DNA from: Bimuria novae-zelandiae CBS 107.79
Taxonomy: Eukaryota > Ascomycota > Dothideomycetes > Pleosporales > Didymosphaeriaceae
DNA length: 64,000 nt
Direction: 5' to 3'
Assembly (NCBI GenBank): GCA_010015655.1
Contig: ML976693.1
Span: 600,244-664,243 of the forward strand
Shown here in pieces: positions 1 through 9,987 of this stretch; the stretch's first letter is position 1; each line of letters opens with the position of its first letter. Under the pieces are notes generated by a model that ran no database searches, was not told where the DNA came from, and saw only the letters and a list, made by a program, of their open reading frames with translations. Position numbers and translations under genes: made by a program.

Positions 1-460
1 CAGTTTTTAGACCTGGCGAATTGGTTTCAAGAGTGAAGGGTGCACTCCAGACAGACACCACTCCACGCGAATCGTGCTGGAGCAGTTTATCCAGCTCATC
101 GCACGGAGATTTTGGCTCAGTGCCTATCCGGACAATGAGGGGGCCATTCTGGTGATAGGTTCTGCTCAGAGGAATGGTGACAGCCAGACTTCTTAAGCCC
201 GCTTTCCAGTGTATTGTCTTCCAGGTAATGACATTGTTCGGAAATGCGTGCAGTAATTTCAAGTCTGAAGCTTCCGCTTCTGTATCTGGGTTACCTGCAA
301 GCTGTTCATATTCAATGAGTTCTGCGGACAGCGTGAGGTCGTACGGGAGGAAGGAGTCGCCTAAATCGGATGTGATGGTAATCAAGCAAGATACATGTAC
401 GCCGGGACGTTTCTTGTCGTGGACAATGCGTGGCGTTTTGAGGAAACGTATGTAACGCAT
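1..460 (-). CDS. Partial gene of unknown function, 3' part beyond the left edge
   Basis: An uninterrupted minus-strand frame runs from an ATG at 460 through position 1 and off the window, giving at least 153 residues. It begins MRYIRFLKTPRIV and contains a stretch around SCLITITSDLGDSFLPYD. The composition (mixed hydrophobic and charged, no repeats) looks like a globular protein. I do not recognise the family. The same frame stays open upstream to about 608, where a TAG that could be a 3' splice site precedes it. The true start could therefore lie in an upstream exon, and the ATG at 460 is only the first in-frame Met. It is divergent from the gene at 824. Confidence 0.5.
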   Translation of the reverse strand, partial: MRYIRFLKTPRIVHDKKRPGVHVSCLITITSDLGDSFLPYDLTLSAELIEYEQLAGNPDTEAEASDLKLLHAFPNNVITWKTIHWKAGLRSLAVTIPLSRTYHQNGPLIVRIGTEPKSPCDELDKLLQHDSRGVVSVWSAPFTLETNSPGLKT

Positions 461-823
461 CACCGAAGCATCGGGATGCCAAGGACTCCTTGGTTCGATG
501 GAGTAAAAGACAGGGATCTTGGGCAAGTTGTCGCTAGTTGTCGTAATTTTTGAGGGTGAATACACCCCGCACGTGAACGGTCGACCTCCAGAACTCCAGA
601 CCTGGGGCTAATTGGGAGCCGGGACCATGGCGACGTCAATCACGTTCAAGCAGCCCAACGCTTTGCGTCAGCCTCCGCATCCCTCGCTCCCCAGACCCCA
701 CGCATTCTTACCTCGCACCCTCAATGCGCCGTCAGCAGCCGCGCGACAAGGCTGCTGGTCCCTCGTCGCTGCCGCCGTCCTGATCGCATCCCAACCACCT
801 CACTGACCACGCTTCCGGGCGCA
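461..823. other. Intergenic region between divergent genes
   Basis: This stretch separates the left partial gene from the gene at 824. The half nearest 824 is pyrimidine-rich and C-rich, as in fungal 5' leaders. No RNA gene or repeat is seen. Part of it may be coding for the minus-strand gene if that gene starts further upstream. Confidence 0.4.
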
Positions 824-2305
824 ATGTACCGCCGCGGCGACCCCCGCTGGAACCGCACGCTCCAGAACATCACCGATACCGTCGAGCATGCAAACGAGTC
901 TGCGCAGGAAGGCCTCTACAGTTTCACCCACGCATACGTCAATCCATGTGTGTCGTCGATCACGCAATGCGTGAACGAGTGCACGGCGCCCTGTTTCCCA
1001 TCGCACAATGACAGGCGGCGGCATCGTGCGCGGTCGCGGGGCCGCGCTGAGCAGAGCTTCGACTTCTACGACGACTGGGAAGAGGACGAGGACGACGGGC
1101 TGCTAGGCTGGGGCAACGACAATCTGGACAGGCTGTGGGGCAGCACCAGCAACTATGGGACCACGTCGCAGCCGGGGCGGCAGCACGGAATGAGCTACAG
1201 CAACCGCAATCGCGATCCCAGATTCAACAGGCAGCGGAGGAAGAGCGCTGTACCGCCACATGACGGCGGGCCCGATCCGACCATCATCCCCAGCTCGTCG
1301 TACTTTGGCTTCCTGGGCAGGCTGCCGTTCAAGATTGGAGGAAAGGTCTTGCGGTACAAGCCTTCCGCTGCAGATCTGACAGAACACCTGGGTCATTCGA
1401 GACGGAGTTATGAAGAGGTCAGAGGAGGGGAAGAGGCGCAGCCTTTGATCGAGGAAAGCGATGAAGACGCGGAACCGCAGCAGGGTAGCGAGCGGAAGAC
1501 ACACGGCCGCAAGCGCAGCCAGACAGGCACTTCGGGGCACACCACCGACTCGTTCAGCTCGCGAGGCGACATTTTCCCCAGCGAAGACGAGCTGGACGAT
1601 GCCGTGCCCCTCGACGACGAATTCGCCGTTGCGCTCGAGCGCCGCACAACCGGCCAGGGCTACGACGATACCAGCAGCGCAAAGAGCCGAGCGCGCTCCG
1701 GCAGCAAAAGCAAGAGGCCCTCCGCCTCCCGCGTGTCCACCAAGTCGGCCTCGTCCCGCAACACGCAGGACTCCGCGCGCCGAAGCCAGGACCCAAGCAA
1801 CCAGCGTCTCCCTTCAGAAACGATCGACGAAATGCCCACGCTCTCCGACCTCAAGCAGGAAGAAGAGCAGCTCCGTCTACAGGAAGAAGCCGCCGTCGAA
1901 CGCAAGCGCCAGGAAGCACAATATCTAGCCGTGAAACGCGGGCTAGCAGCAGACCAACACTTGCAAGTCCCCGGACGCCGCTCGCCCTCTCCACACCCCT
2001 CCCCGTCGTCGCCGAATACCTTGCCCCCAGCTACGTCATCGCCAGTTCCCTCCCCGTTCCTCCTGCGCACAACGAGCGAACCGGACCGTGACGCCGATGC
2101 CGCGCTGTCGCCGTTTCCGGCCGTCGATTCGCAGACCATGCCGGATAGCAGCTCCTTCCACGTCGACGAGTCGGACTACTCGAGCCTCGCGCCAACACCG
2201 AATAGGTCGTTGTCGCTGCGCGACGAGACGAGGGAGACGCCGAAGGAGGACGACGAGGGCTTCGTGCCTGCGCGACTGCCGCATTTTAGTGCGCAACCGG
2301 GCTGA
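824..2305 (+). CDS. Conserved but uncharacterised, mostly disordered fungal protein
   Basis: Single exon, 493 aa, with a good start context (gcaATGTAC). The N-terminal 60 residues are folded-looking and Cys-containing (CVSSITQCVNECTAPC). An acidic cluster follows at about residues 77-95, then a conserved-looking core near residues 150-185 (SSSYFGFLGRLPFK, LRYKPSAADL). The rest is Ser/Arg/Asp-rich and low in hydrophobics, with a short predicted coiled coil around residues 340-370 (LKQEEEQLRLQEEAAVERK). No membrane segment, signal peptide or catalytic motif is seen. The length and codon use support a real gene, but I cannot assign a function. Confidence 0.75.
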   Translation: MYRRGDPRWNRTLQNITDTVEHANESAQEGLYSFTHAYVNPCVSSITQCVNECTAPCFPSHNDRRRHRARSRGRAEQSFDFYDDWEEDEDDGLLGWGNDNLDRLWGSTSNYGTTSQPGRQHGMSYSNRNRDPRFNRQRRKSAVPPHDGGPDPTIIPSSSYFGFLGRLPFKIGGKVLRYKPSAADLTEHLGHSRRSYEEVRGGEEAQPLIEESDEDAEPQQGSERKTHGRKRSQTGTSGHTTDSFSSRGDIFPSEDELDDAVPLDDEFAVALERRTTGQGYDDTSSAKSRARSGSKSKRPSASRVSTKSASSRNTQDSARRSQDPSNQRLPSETIDEMPTLSDLKQEEEQLRLQEEAAVERKRQEAQYLAVKRGLAADQHLQVPGRRSPSPHPSPSSPNTLPPATSSPVPSPFLLRTTSEPDRDADAALSPFPAVDSQTMPDSSSFHVDESDYSSLAPTPNRSLSLRDETRETPKEDDEGFVPARLPHFSAQPG

Positions 2306-2641
2306 ACCATGGCGAGGGCTTGTAACGATTATTGCTATATGTGATGTTATCGACTCGAATGTGAGCGCAAGTAAGGATTCCGCGTGTGCCACCTAGCTCG
2401 GAGGGTAGAGGTATGCCGTGTTGGAGTATATTCTTCATCCAGAGCAGACGTGAATTAAGCTTAGGGACCATGTCGCCACGCATACAGGGGAACGTAGAAG
2501 ACATGGAGGAGAAAAGCAGTAGAAGCGCATGTACCAATGTTCTAATAAGCGTCACGATCAGATGAACTCGAATCATACATAGCACAGCCATCGAACTTAA
2601 TTACATGTATATGCCGTGCAATCTCATCCTAACATGCACTC
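2306..2641. other. Intergenic region between convergent 3' ends
   Basis: This holds the 3' untranslated regions of the 824-2305 gene and the CSA-like gene, which converge here. A minus-strand ORF inside it lacks coding character. Nothing else is seen. Confidence 0.5.
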
Positions 2642-4000
2642 TCAGAACCCTCCAAACGTGATAGGTTTCTTCGTCAAGCCCTGGTATATCTCGTCCAGCA
2701 CGCCCCGTTTCCGCTTCTTGCTCTCGTCCTTGGCCTGCAACTCCGCCTCCGCCTCCTCGTCCAGCGCAGCGTCTTCCTCTGTGCGCGGCTTCCACGCCGA
2801 GATACTCCCATCCGCGTGCGCAGCATACAGCTCCACATCGTGTGCGCGCCACGCCAACGCCGTGACTTTATCCTTGACGTTGCGCTGGCCCTTGCCGCGG
2901 GCCTCGTGCACGCGCCGCTGCTGCTCCGGGCGGCGCAAGCGACGAAACAGTTTCCCGTCGAACAGCTCGTAGCCCAGGATTTCGTTCTCGTTCGGGTAGA
3001 ACATGACGTCTTTCTCCGGCTGGAGGTACTCGGTGGGCACAAGCACCGGTATGCAGGGCGCGAGGTCAGAATTCCTGACCATGGGGCCGAAGTTCGCGAG
3101 CGTGTTGGCGCCAGTGGCGGTGTCCCACACGCGGATGCGCTGGTCGTGGCCGCAGGTGACGAGGTGGTGGGCGTCGGGGGTCCAGACGATGCCGTTGACG
3201 GGGCCGCGGTGCGCTTTGGCATGCGAGGCGTTGCGTGTGAACGACGAGGGGTCGCCTTGGACGCCGGTGACGTCTTCATGGTCGAGCACGGCGAGCTCGC
3301 TCATGCTGCGGCGGACGTCCCAGAGGCGCACGCTGCCGTCGGTGGCGCCGCTGGCGAGGATGTGCTCGCGTGTCGGGCTCCATGTGGTGCTCAGGACGGC
3401 ACCGGAGTGTCCGGCGAGCGAGTGCGTGCTTGCGCCGGAGCGGAGATCGACGAGGCGCACCGTGGTATGCTGGGTCGCACATGCGACGAGGAGGTGCGAG
3501 GCGATGGGCGAGAGGGCGATGTTGTAGACGACGGAGTCCAGATCAAAGGACGCGGAGGGAGCGAGCGTCTCGCTGGAATAGATCTTGACCGTATGGTCGT
3601 ATGACGAAGTGAGGAACGCGAGACTATCGAATGGGTAGAAGGAGACCTGCGTAATGCCTAGAGCATGCTCTTCTGCCGTCTTGCGCACCGTGGAGAGCGG
3701 CACATAGGTGGGATACCCCTCTGCGACCGTGGGCTGCGCCTCGAGGTCCCATAGCGCAATTGATGAGTCTGCTCCGCCGGAGAGCAGGTATCGCCCTTCG
3801 AAGCGATCGATGGTAAGCGCGTTCACGCCTGCAACGTGTGCGCGATGCCGTTCGTTTGGATCGTCTGCAGATGGTAGGCGCTCACTGAAGTTCACCGGGA
3901 ATGGTTGGAGTGCGTAGACGAGGCGCGTGGCAACTGCGCGTTCGACGGCATTGTGGGGCTGGACACCGTATGCGCGGTTTATGAGTTGTTGTGTGCTCAT
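2642..4000 (-). CDS. WD40-repeat protein of the CSA/ERCC8 (Rad28/Ckn1) family
   Basis: Single exon, 452 aa. The N-terminus (MSTQQLINRAYG) is followed by an HVAGVNALTID start of repeat 1 and the typical LSGGADSSIALWDLE blade. Further blades end in VKIYSSE, VRLVDLRSG, VRLWDVRRS and IRVWDTATG, so about seven WD40 repeats fill the protein. The VRLWDVR blade carries a WDxR box of the kind that docks CSA on DDB1-CUL4. In this family the protein is the substrate receptor of the ubiquitin ligase acting in transcription-coupled nucleotide excision repair. The C-terminus is basic (KKRKRG). Assignment to CSA rather than another WD40 family rests on overall repeat sequence and length (human CSA is about 396 aa). 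Its start codon lies 198 bp from that of the divergent RRN9-like gene. Confidence 0.8.
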   Translation of the reverse strand: MSTQQLINRAYGVQPHNAVERAVATRLVYALQPFPVNFSERLPSADDPNERHRAHVAGVNALTIDRFEGRYLLSGGADSSIALWDLEAQPTVAEGYPTYVPLSTVRKTAEEHALGITQVSFYPFDSLAFLTSSYDHTVKIYSSETLAPSASFDLDSVVYNIALSPIASHLLVACATQHTTVRLVDLRSGASTHSLAGHSGAVLSTTWSPTREHILASGATDGSVRLWDVRRSMSELAVLDHEDVTGVQGDPSSFTRNASHAKAHRGPVNGIVWTPDAHHLVTCGHDQRIRVWDTATGANTLANFGPMVRNSDLAPCIPVLVPTEYLQPEKDVMFYPNENEILGYELFDGKLFRRLRRPEQQRRVHEARGKGQRNVKDKVTALAWRAHDVELYAAHADGSISAWKPRTEEDAALDEEAEAELQAKDESKKRKRGVLDEIYQGLTKKPITFGGF

Positions 4001-4197
4001 AGGCGACTACATGCTTTGACCGAGAGCACTGCTGTTATGGTAAGCTGGAGATGGCGAGGTGCAAGCTACATACGTCAGCGCCAAGAGCCAGCCCTGCACT
4101 TACCTTCACTGCCCGGCTACTTGTGCTGTTTTAAGTCTAGCTCTATCTATAGAATAGACACCTCTACCTTGCCAACGTTCGAAACAAAACAAAAACC
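4001..4197. promoter_or_regulatory. Divergent promoter between the CSA-like and RRN9-like genes
   Basis: Only 197 bp separate the two start codons, so both genes must share this region. It ends in a typical leader (cgaaacaaaacaaaaacc) before the ATG at 4198. No specific operator is recognised. Confidence 0.45.
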
Positions 4198-5042
4198 ATG
4201 GCCAAACGCGGCTCAAGCAGCGCGTCTCCAGAGGACGACTTGTCCACCGCATGCTCGCCTATATCACCGGAAAGGGCAACTGTCTTCGATGCCGTAGCAG
4301 GTGAGCGCTGTCTTTTGCTAGTGCGTACATCTCCTGACTTTCTGTAGGCAACGTCACGCAGTCTGGGTTCTACAATACTCGAGCGGCAGAGAAAAAGCGC
4401 GCCAAGTCGCGGTTGGGACCAGACGCAGTGTTGTTCAAGAAACAGAATGCTCCTCCACGATATGAAGAGTTAGACTATTACTTCGCCCACCGAGATCTGG
4501 CTCCGAATCAAAAATTGCCCTCCGGAGATCTACTGACCGCGCTCCATGCGCACGTCTCAAAGCTGTATGCAAGATTTCAAAAGGGGGAAGTGCCAGAGTC
4601 TTGGAAGAGCATGGACGAGACGGCACTGATTGCATTGGGAATTTTGCTGGAAGAGACCGTAAAAGAGACGTTGGGTGAGACGGGTGATCTTGCTCTGCTT
4701 GAAGCTGCAATGAACGAGGCGGCGGAGGAGAAGGAGAAGGTAAAGGAGAAGAAGGAGAAGGAGAAGGAGGAGGAGAATAAAGTAAAGGGGAAGGTAAAGG
4801 AGAAGGTAAAGGAGAAGGTAAGGGTAAAGGAAAAGGAAAAGGTAAAAGAGAAAGAGAAGGTAAAGGAAAAGGAAAAGGAAAAGGGAAAGGAGGAAGAGAA
4901 GTTAGAAGAGAAGGAGAAGAAGAAAAGGAAGAAAGAAAAGAAGGAGAAGTGGAAGGAGAAGAGGAAGAAGAGGAAGGAGGAGAAGGAGGCATTTGACGAG
5001 CACGATAAGCGGGCGCGAGGGATTAAGGAAGAGCTACTGTAG
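4198..5042 (+). CDS. RRN9-domain-like protein with a long Lys/Glu tail
   Basis: Two exons, 4198-4300 and 4348-5042, with a 47-nt intron (gtgagc...tgtag). They give 265 aa starting MAKRGSSSASPEDD. Residues about 60-105 contain PPRYEELDYYFAHRDL and LPSGDLLTALHAHVSKLYARF. This resembles the Rrn9 domain of the RNA polymerase I upstream activation factor, where a 'LPsSdLLkAiHaYaSdfY' core is typical. If correct, it acts in rDNA transcription in the nucleolus. After about residue 162 the protein is almost pure KEKEKVKEKE repeats, which would form a charged helix. The assignment comes from memory of the motif and is moderate. The gene model itself is well supported by exact splice phase. Confidence 0.6.
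4728..5035 (+). repeat. Polypurine tract (GA-rich) encoding the KE-rich tail
   Basis: About 300 bp are almost entirely A and G on the plus strand, built of degenerate ggagaaggta / aaggagaag units. It is coding (KEKVKEKEK) and ends just before the stop of the RRN9-like gene. The mirror-like purine strand means the antisense frame is a spurious Ser/Phe/Pro ORF. Confidence 0.85.
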
Positions 5043-5386
5043 GACATTGAGAAGCTTCGTAGAGAGAAGCTCGGATTAAGTTTCGATGGGGAGTCTGCTT
5101 GCGAGGGAGCCGGAATGCGCAACATGACCCATCTTGAAAGATTATGAAGATTACCAGCTCAAGTGTTAGACTGGGCGAGATTAATATGGTGCTCATCGAA
5201 TTCTGCAATTTCCCTAGAGCGAGTTGCGACTTCCTTCCTTGATTCCCCAGAGCTCGGTCTTAACAACTAGAGGCAGGCGCGATCACGTTGGTCGAACTCT
5301 GCAACCTGAACAACAAACCAATAATCCCCACTGCATCTCTCGATTGCCGACCGTCTCCTGCCCACAGCATTCTACACCGCTCAGTC

Positions 5387-6144
5387 ATGGTGAGTTGGAC
5401 TGCCCGACCGCGCCCGACTTTCCGCTGACAGTACGGCAGGCTCCCAAGATCACGGCCAATGCTGCCAAAGTGGCGACCATCCAAGAGTGGTTTCACAAGA
5501 CGGCAGTCGCGCATAACATCAAGGATCTCGAAAAGACGCTCCCGCAGGTTGCATCCATCAGCAGCATGCAGGTGAAGGACTACCTGCAAGCTCTCCAAGA
5601 TGATAACAAGATTCGTGTGGAGAAGATCGGCAGCGGCAACTGGTATTGGAGTTTCCCTAGTGACGAGAAGAAGTCCAAGGAGGCTGCACTAGAGAGGGCT
5701 CAGCAAGAGTACAACAAAGCAAATGAGATGGTCACAGAGCTACAGGCAAAGGTTGACGACGCTGGGGCTGCACGTGGCGAGGATGACGAGGCACTCGCAG
5801 ACTCTGGTACATATCGCCCGCAAATCGTTGCTTTTTGGCTGATCACTTTAGGCATGGATCGCAAGTCTCTTATTACGAAGCACGCCGATCTGACGAAGGA
5901 GCTCGAGAATTTGCGACAGGAGCTGGCCGCTTACAGCGAGCAAGACCCGGCCGAGGTGGACAAGAAGAAGATGGAGGCCCAACAATTCCAGGCGGAGGTT
6001 GAGAAGTACACTGATCAGATCCTCAGCATGGAAGGCTGGCTCAAGCAGCAACTCGGCGGCGACGCAGAGCAGCTGATGGCAACGAAACGCTTGCTGTATG
6101 GCGACGAGTTCGATGAAGAGGAGGGCGGCTTACGTGAACTGTGA
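5387..6144 (+). CDS. MND1: Meiotic nuclear division protein MND1
   Basis: Three exons: 5387-5389 (the ATG alone), 5440-5806 and 5852-6144, giving 220 aa, the length of yeast Mnd1 (219). The N-terminal winged helix is clear (ATIQEWFHKTAVAHNIKDLEK, then VKDYLQALQDDNKIRVEKIG and NWYWSFPS). A long coiled coil follows (EAALERAQQEYNKANEMV and onwards). In the family MND1 pairs with HOP2 to stimulate Dmc1/Rad51 strand invasion in meiosis. Intron 1 (5390-5439, gtgagt...ggcag) falls directly after the initiator codon. The alternative CAG at 5431 puts the next exon out of frame. Intron 2 (5807-5851) is 45 nt, a multiple of three without an in-frame stop. Confidence 0.92.
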
Positions 6145-6653
6145 TTTGTGAGCACACCCTCCCCGGTCACGGCAGGATCACATAGTGGAAGAAAGGGAGG
6201 GTACGATCTGTGCAGCGTATAACCGTCCGCTTGTAATATACGGTATGCAATCTGCTGTGCATATATGGTGTTCTCTTGCTAGGCAAAAAGCACCACGGTA
6301 AAATTATCAGCCGCCCTACTCATGCATGGACCTATAATGAATCATATCGAATCACCGCTTGAGTCACTTCGGCAATGACTGTGCGTTGAGGCTGAGGCCA
6401 AGGCGATTTGGTGGCTCTGCACGTTCCCACGTTCGCGTGTACGAGTAGTGGGGCTTGGTTCGCTTCCGGCCCGCATCATAATAATTGACCAAAACTCCCA
6501 ACCTTCACCTCACTCATTCACTCTTCGCCCACCAGGCTAGGCTTCCTTAACACACCCGCCGCATACCCTCTGCTTCTCAGCTCTCCCTACCCTCCCCTTT
6601 GTACACGTTACATTTCTCGATCCAACAGCTCGCACAGCAGAAGCACACCCCGC
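6145..6653. other. Intergenic region: MND1 3' end and HEL2 promoter
   Basis: The last 120 bp are pyrimidine-rich (ccctaccctcccctttgt), as expected for a fungal core promoter and 5' leader of the gene at 6654. No other feature is seen. Confidence 0.5.
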
Positions 6654-9092
6654 ATGGACTCTGTACCGAGCGCAAACACATCTGCAACCGGAGGCGCACC
6701 CGACGACGTTAATCCCGCCCGGCGCGGAGGAAGGGGTAGAGGGCGCGGTCGAGGGTTCCACTCGGGAGCGCCAGAGCAAGATCATGAGCATACTGGCGGG
6801 AGAGGCCGTGGAAGTAGAGGCAACCAGGCCGGGCGTGGCAGAGGTCGCGGAAATCGAGACGGCGGGGCCAATCGTGGAGGGAGGACAGCAGACAAGGGCA
6901 AGGTGCCTGTAATCGATGCGCCAGAAGACCAGGAGGCAACGGCAGCCCCTGTAACGTCATCTGCGGCGGCAACAGACGCGGATGCAGAAGAAGGCGAAGT
7001 CTGCTTTATCTGCGCTTCACCGGTTCAACACACCGCTGTCGCCCCTTGCAACCACCGAACTTGCCATATCTGCTCCTTGCGATTACGGGCTTTGTACAAA
7101 GTAAAGTCCTGTGCGCACTGCAGAACCGAATCCGACCACGTAGTATTTACGGACGATCCGGCCAAAAACTACGAAGCCTTCACAGAAGCAGATATATACA
7201 AATCGGACGATAATCTAGGAATCCGATTCGAGAATCCCGAAACTTATGACGATACCCGGTTAATACTTCAGTACAATTGTCCGGACGGTGATTGCGATGT
7301 GGCTTGCTTGGGTTGGCCAGATCTGCACCGGCATGTCAAGACAGCGCATGGCAAGGTCATGTGGTAAGTACCTCCATCTCAATCATCATGCCATGCCTGA
7401 ACCAATTTACTGACCTGATCCAGCGACCTTTGTGCACGGAACAAGAAGGTCTTCACACACGAGCATGAGCTTTTCACGTTTTCTGAACTTCGGAAGCATC
7501 AGAAGTTCGGAGACGACAACCCCGGGGCCGTTGATCAGAGTGGTTTCAAGGGTCATCCGGAATGCGGCTTCTGTAGGACACGTTTCTACGGCGATGACGA
7601 ACTCTACACGCATTGTAGGGAAAAGCATGAACGCTGCCATCTATGCGACCGTCGGAGCGGAGGTCAGAGACCGCAGTATTTTCGCGATTATGATGATCTG
7701 GAGAACCACTTCAGAAAGGACCATTTCCTCTGTCCGGATAGAGAGTGCCTTGAGAAAAAGTTCGTTGTCTTTGACTCGGAGATAGACCTGAAGGCCCATC
7801 AACTGGAGATGCACCCGAATGGCCTCTCCAAAGATGCCCTGCGGGATGCTCGACGAGTTGACATGTCAGGGTTTCAACTGAGATCGCACGAGCAAGAACA
7901 AGAGGGAAGGCGCGGCCGTGGTAGTAGAGGAGGAAGGAGCGGACAAGGTGGACGTGGGCGTGACCCAAACTCGGAGCCGCTACCTGCATCTTCAGCCCAA
8001 CCCATGTCCAGAGCCGAACTTGCGTATCAACGACAGATGGCTTTGCAGAGTACATTGCCAACACCTAGGGCACCTCTAGACCTTTCCGCTGGGCCAACGC
8101 CCATGGAGGCATTTGCAGCTCGACCTCGGCCGTCAGCAGATCCGCCCTCCATGACAGTACCACGACCCAGGACAACCTCCGCAAACGATGTTTCAAATGG
8201 CATTAGCCAGCTAAACCTAAATGGACCTGCGTCTAGCGCCGTACCGCAGACACCTCAGGACCAGGCGCGATTGCTGCGACACAACGCGGTAACAGAGAGA
8301 GCTGCCAACATGCTGCGCAACGATCAGACCAGATTGCAGGAGTTCCGAGCCAACATTTCAGCTTATCGCAATTCGAAGATATCTGCCACGCAACTCATCG
8401 AGGGCTTTTTCGCTCTCTTCGACACAAGCTCTACGGAAATGGGCAAGCTCATCAAGGAGCTGGCGGAAATCTTTGAGATTCAACCCAAGCGCGAAGGGCT
8501 GTTAAAGGCGTGGAGCGATTGGAAGGCGATCAACGAAGACTATCCGACTCTTCCTGGATCGGCCACTGGCCAGTCGTTGAATGGGGGCCCAACGGCGCAC
8601 GGCGGATCAAGGGTACTGAAGCTGAAAAGTTCTACGGCGCAGTCGTCACGATCAGCAGTTAACAAACAGGCCAGCTGGAACAACGCGGCGTCGAACAACA
8701 TGTTCCCTGCTCTGCCCGTTGCCTCGTCAAGCCGTATAGGCGCAAAGCCAGGACAGACGCCCTGGACAGCGTCTGCGGCGTCCCCTCGTGTCTCACCTAT
8801 GCCTTCGCGTGCTACCTCGTCGGTGGCGTTGAACAAGAACAGTCTTACGGATGCCTTCCCTGCGCTACCTGTAGCGCCGAAGCCGACAAGCACATTTTTC
8901 AGCCCCGGTTACACGGGTGCTGGGGTTCGCAGGGACAACAGCGGCCGCAACACGCCTGCCAATGCTTGGGGCGCAGGAGGAGGCATGGGATCGAGCAGCG
9001 CAGCGTCGGCAGCAGTTGTCGAGGATGCTGATGGAGCGGGGAAGAAGAGAGGCAACAAGAACAAGAAGCAGACGCTGTTCCACTTTGGGTAG
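6654..9092 (+). CDS. HEL2: RING/C2H2 E3 ubiquitin ligase, HEL2/ZNF598 type
   Basis: Two exons, 6654-7363 and 7424-9092 (60-nt intron, gtaagt...ccag), 792 aa. An RGG/GR-rich segment (residues about 22-80) precedes a RING finger near 117-157 (CFICASP, CNHRTCHIC, CAHC). Next come the conserved post-RING block (DPAKNYEAFTEADIYKSDDNLGIRFE) and a row of C2H2/C2HC fingers (CDLCARNKKVFTHEHELF, CGFCRTRFYGDDELYTHCREKH, CHLCDR, HFRKDHFLC). The tail is Pro/Ser/Ala-rich and ends in a Lys-rich KKRGNKNKKQTLFHFG motif. This is the architecture of HEL2, which ubiquitinates uS10/eS10 on collided ribosomes and starts ribosome quality control. The splice restores MCDLC across the junction. Confidence 0.92.
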
Positions 9093-9987
9093 CTGGCACG
9101 GCCACAATCAGATGCATGTCGGACGCACGTCGCCGCTGGGATACCCGATGCGGACTTCAGGCAATTTGACCTGCAGTTTGGGGGTCGGGTGGGCAAAGCT
9201 CCGTGCTGCATTTGACGGTCGATGGAAGACACTGTCTCATATTGAAAGGATAGCGCATGGAGAAAACAATACTACATGTTTCTATGGTGCATGAATGGGG
9301 AAGGTGTGCTTCCTTGGTACTGGTGACATGGAGGCGTCTGCTAATGCTCGAGGAGCCAAGCTGCTGGAACTGCGGCGGCGGGACGGTAAATCATTGTGCT
9401 GATGGCAGTCTTGCGCTGGGAGGATGCTAAGCTTTGCGTAACAGGCGGTCAAGCGGTTCACAACCAGAATGATGGGCACGCGCTAGCTTTTGCTCGCCCG
9501 CTGAACCACAGGTCGCCGCCTCGGTGGAGCGGTCGATAAACAACCTGATCGATCAATTATAGTCGTTGAGATTTAATAATGCATTTTTTCGGTGTCGTCA
9601 AATGGTGTTGAAGCGATGTCAGTGCCCAGTGGCGTCAGCCAAGGACATTCTCTCTCAGCGCCCCGCATTCAACGCGGAGGCCTATCGAGTACCATAGGTA
9701 ATGTTAGCTCAACAGATATATAGGAAAAGGATTTTTGGACCGATTGCAACGAACAAAGGAAAAAGTAGATTAGCACAAGCTAATAATTAGGTTGTTTCAC
9801 CAACTAATTAAGCGGCCGCATCCCAGAAGGCACCTGCCTACACAAAAGCCACGCCGCCGTGTATTCCAGCAGACGGAATTAATATCCCGTCCCAGCACCA
9901 CAACTACAACCCTGTAGAAGCTAGACACGCAGAATATACTCGTACAGCTACTACTATTACCGCCCTTTTAGAGACTAACAACTTTAA
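9093..9987. other. Intergenic region upstream of velB
   Basis: About 900 bp without a credible ORF. The last 150 bp are C/A-rich and look like a 5' leader. Developmental regulators often have long leaders. No tRNA or repeat is seen. Confidence 0.5.

Noticed and set aside
612..806. Plus-strand ORF of 64 codons upstream of the gene at 824
   Set aside because: It is Pro/Ala/Ser-rich, short, ends before the next start, and most likely lies in the leader.
1103..2139. Several antisense and alternate-frame ORFs inside the 824-2305 gene
   Set aside because: They are shadows of a GC-rich coding sequence with Arg/Ser-biased composition and no consistent start.
4435..5125. Two long minus-strand ORFs rich in Ser, Phe, Pro and Leu
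   Set aside because: They are antisense to the polypurine tract of the RRN9-like gene. Their composition is dictated by the CT-rich complement and they carry no domain.
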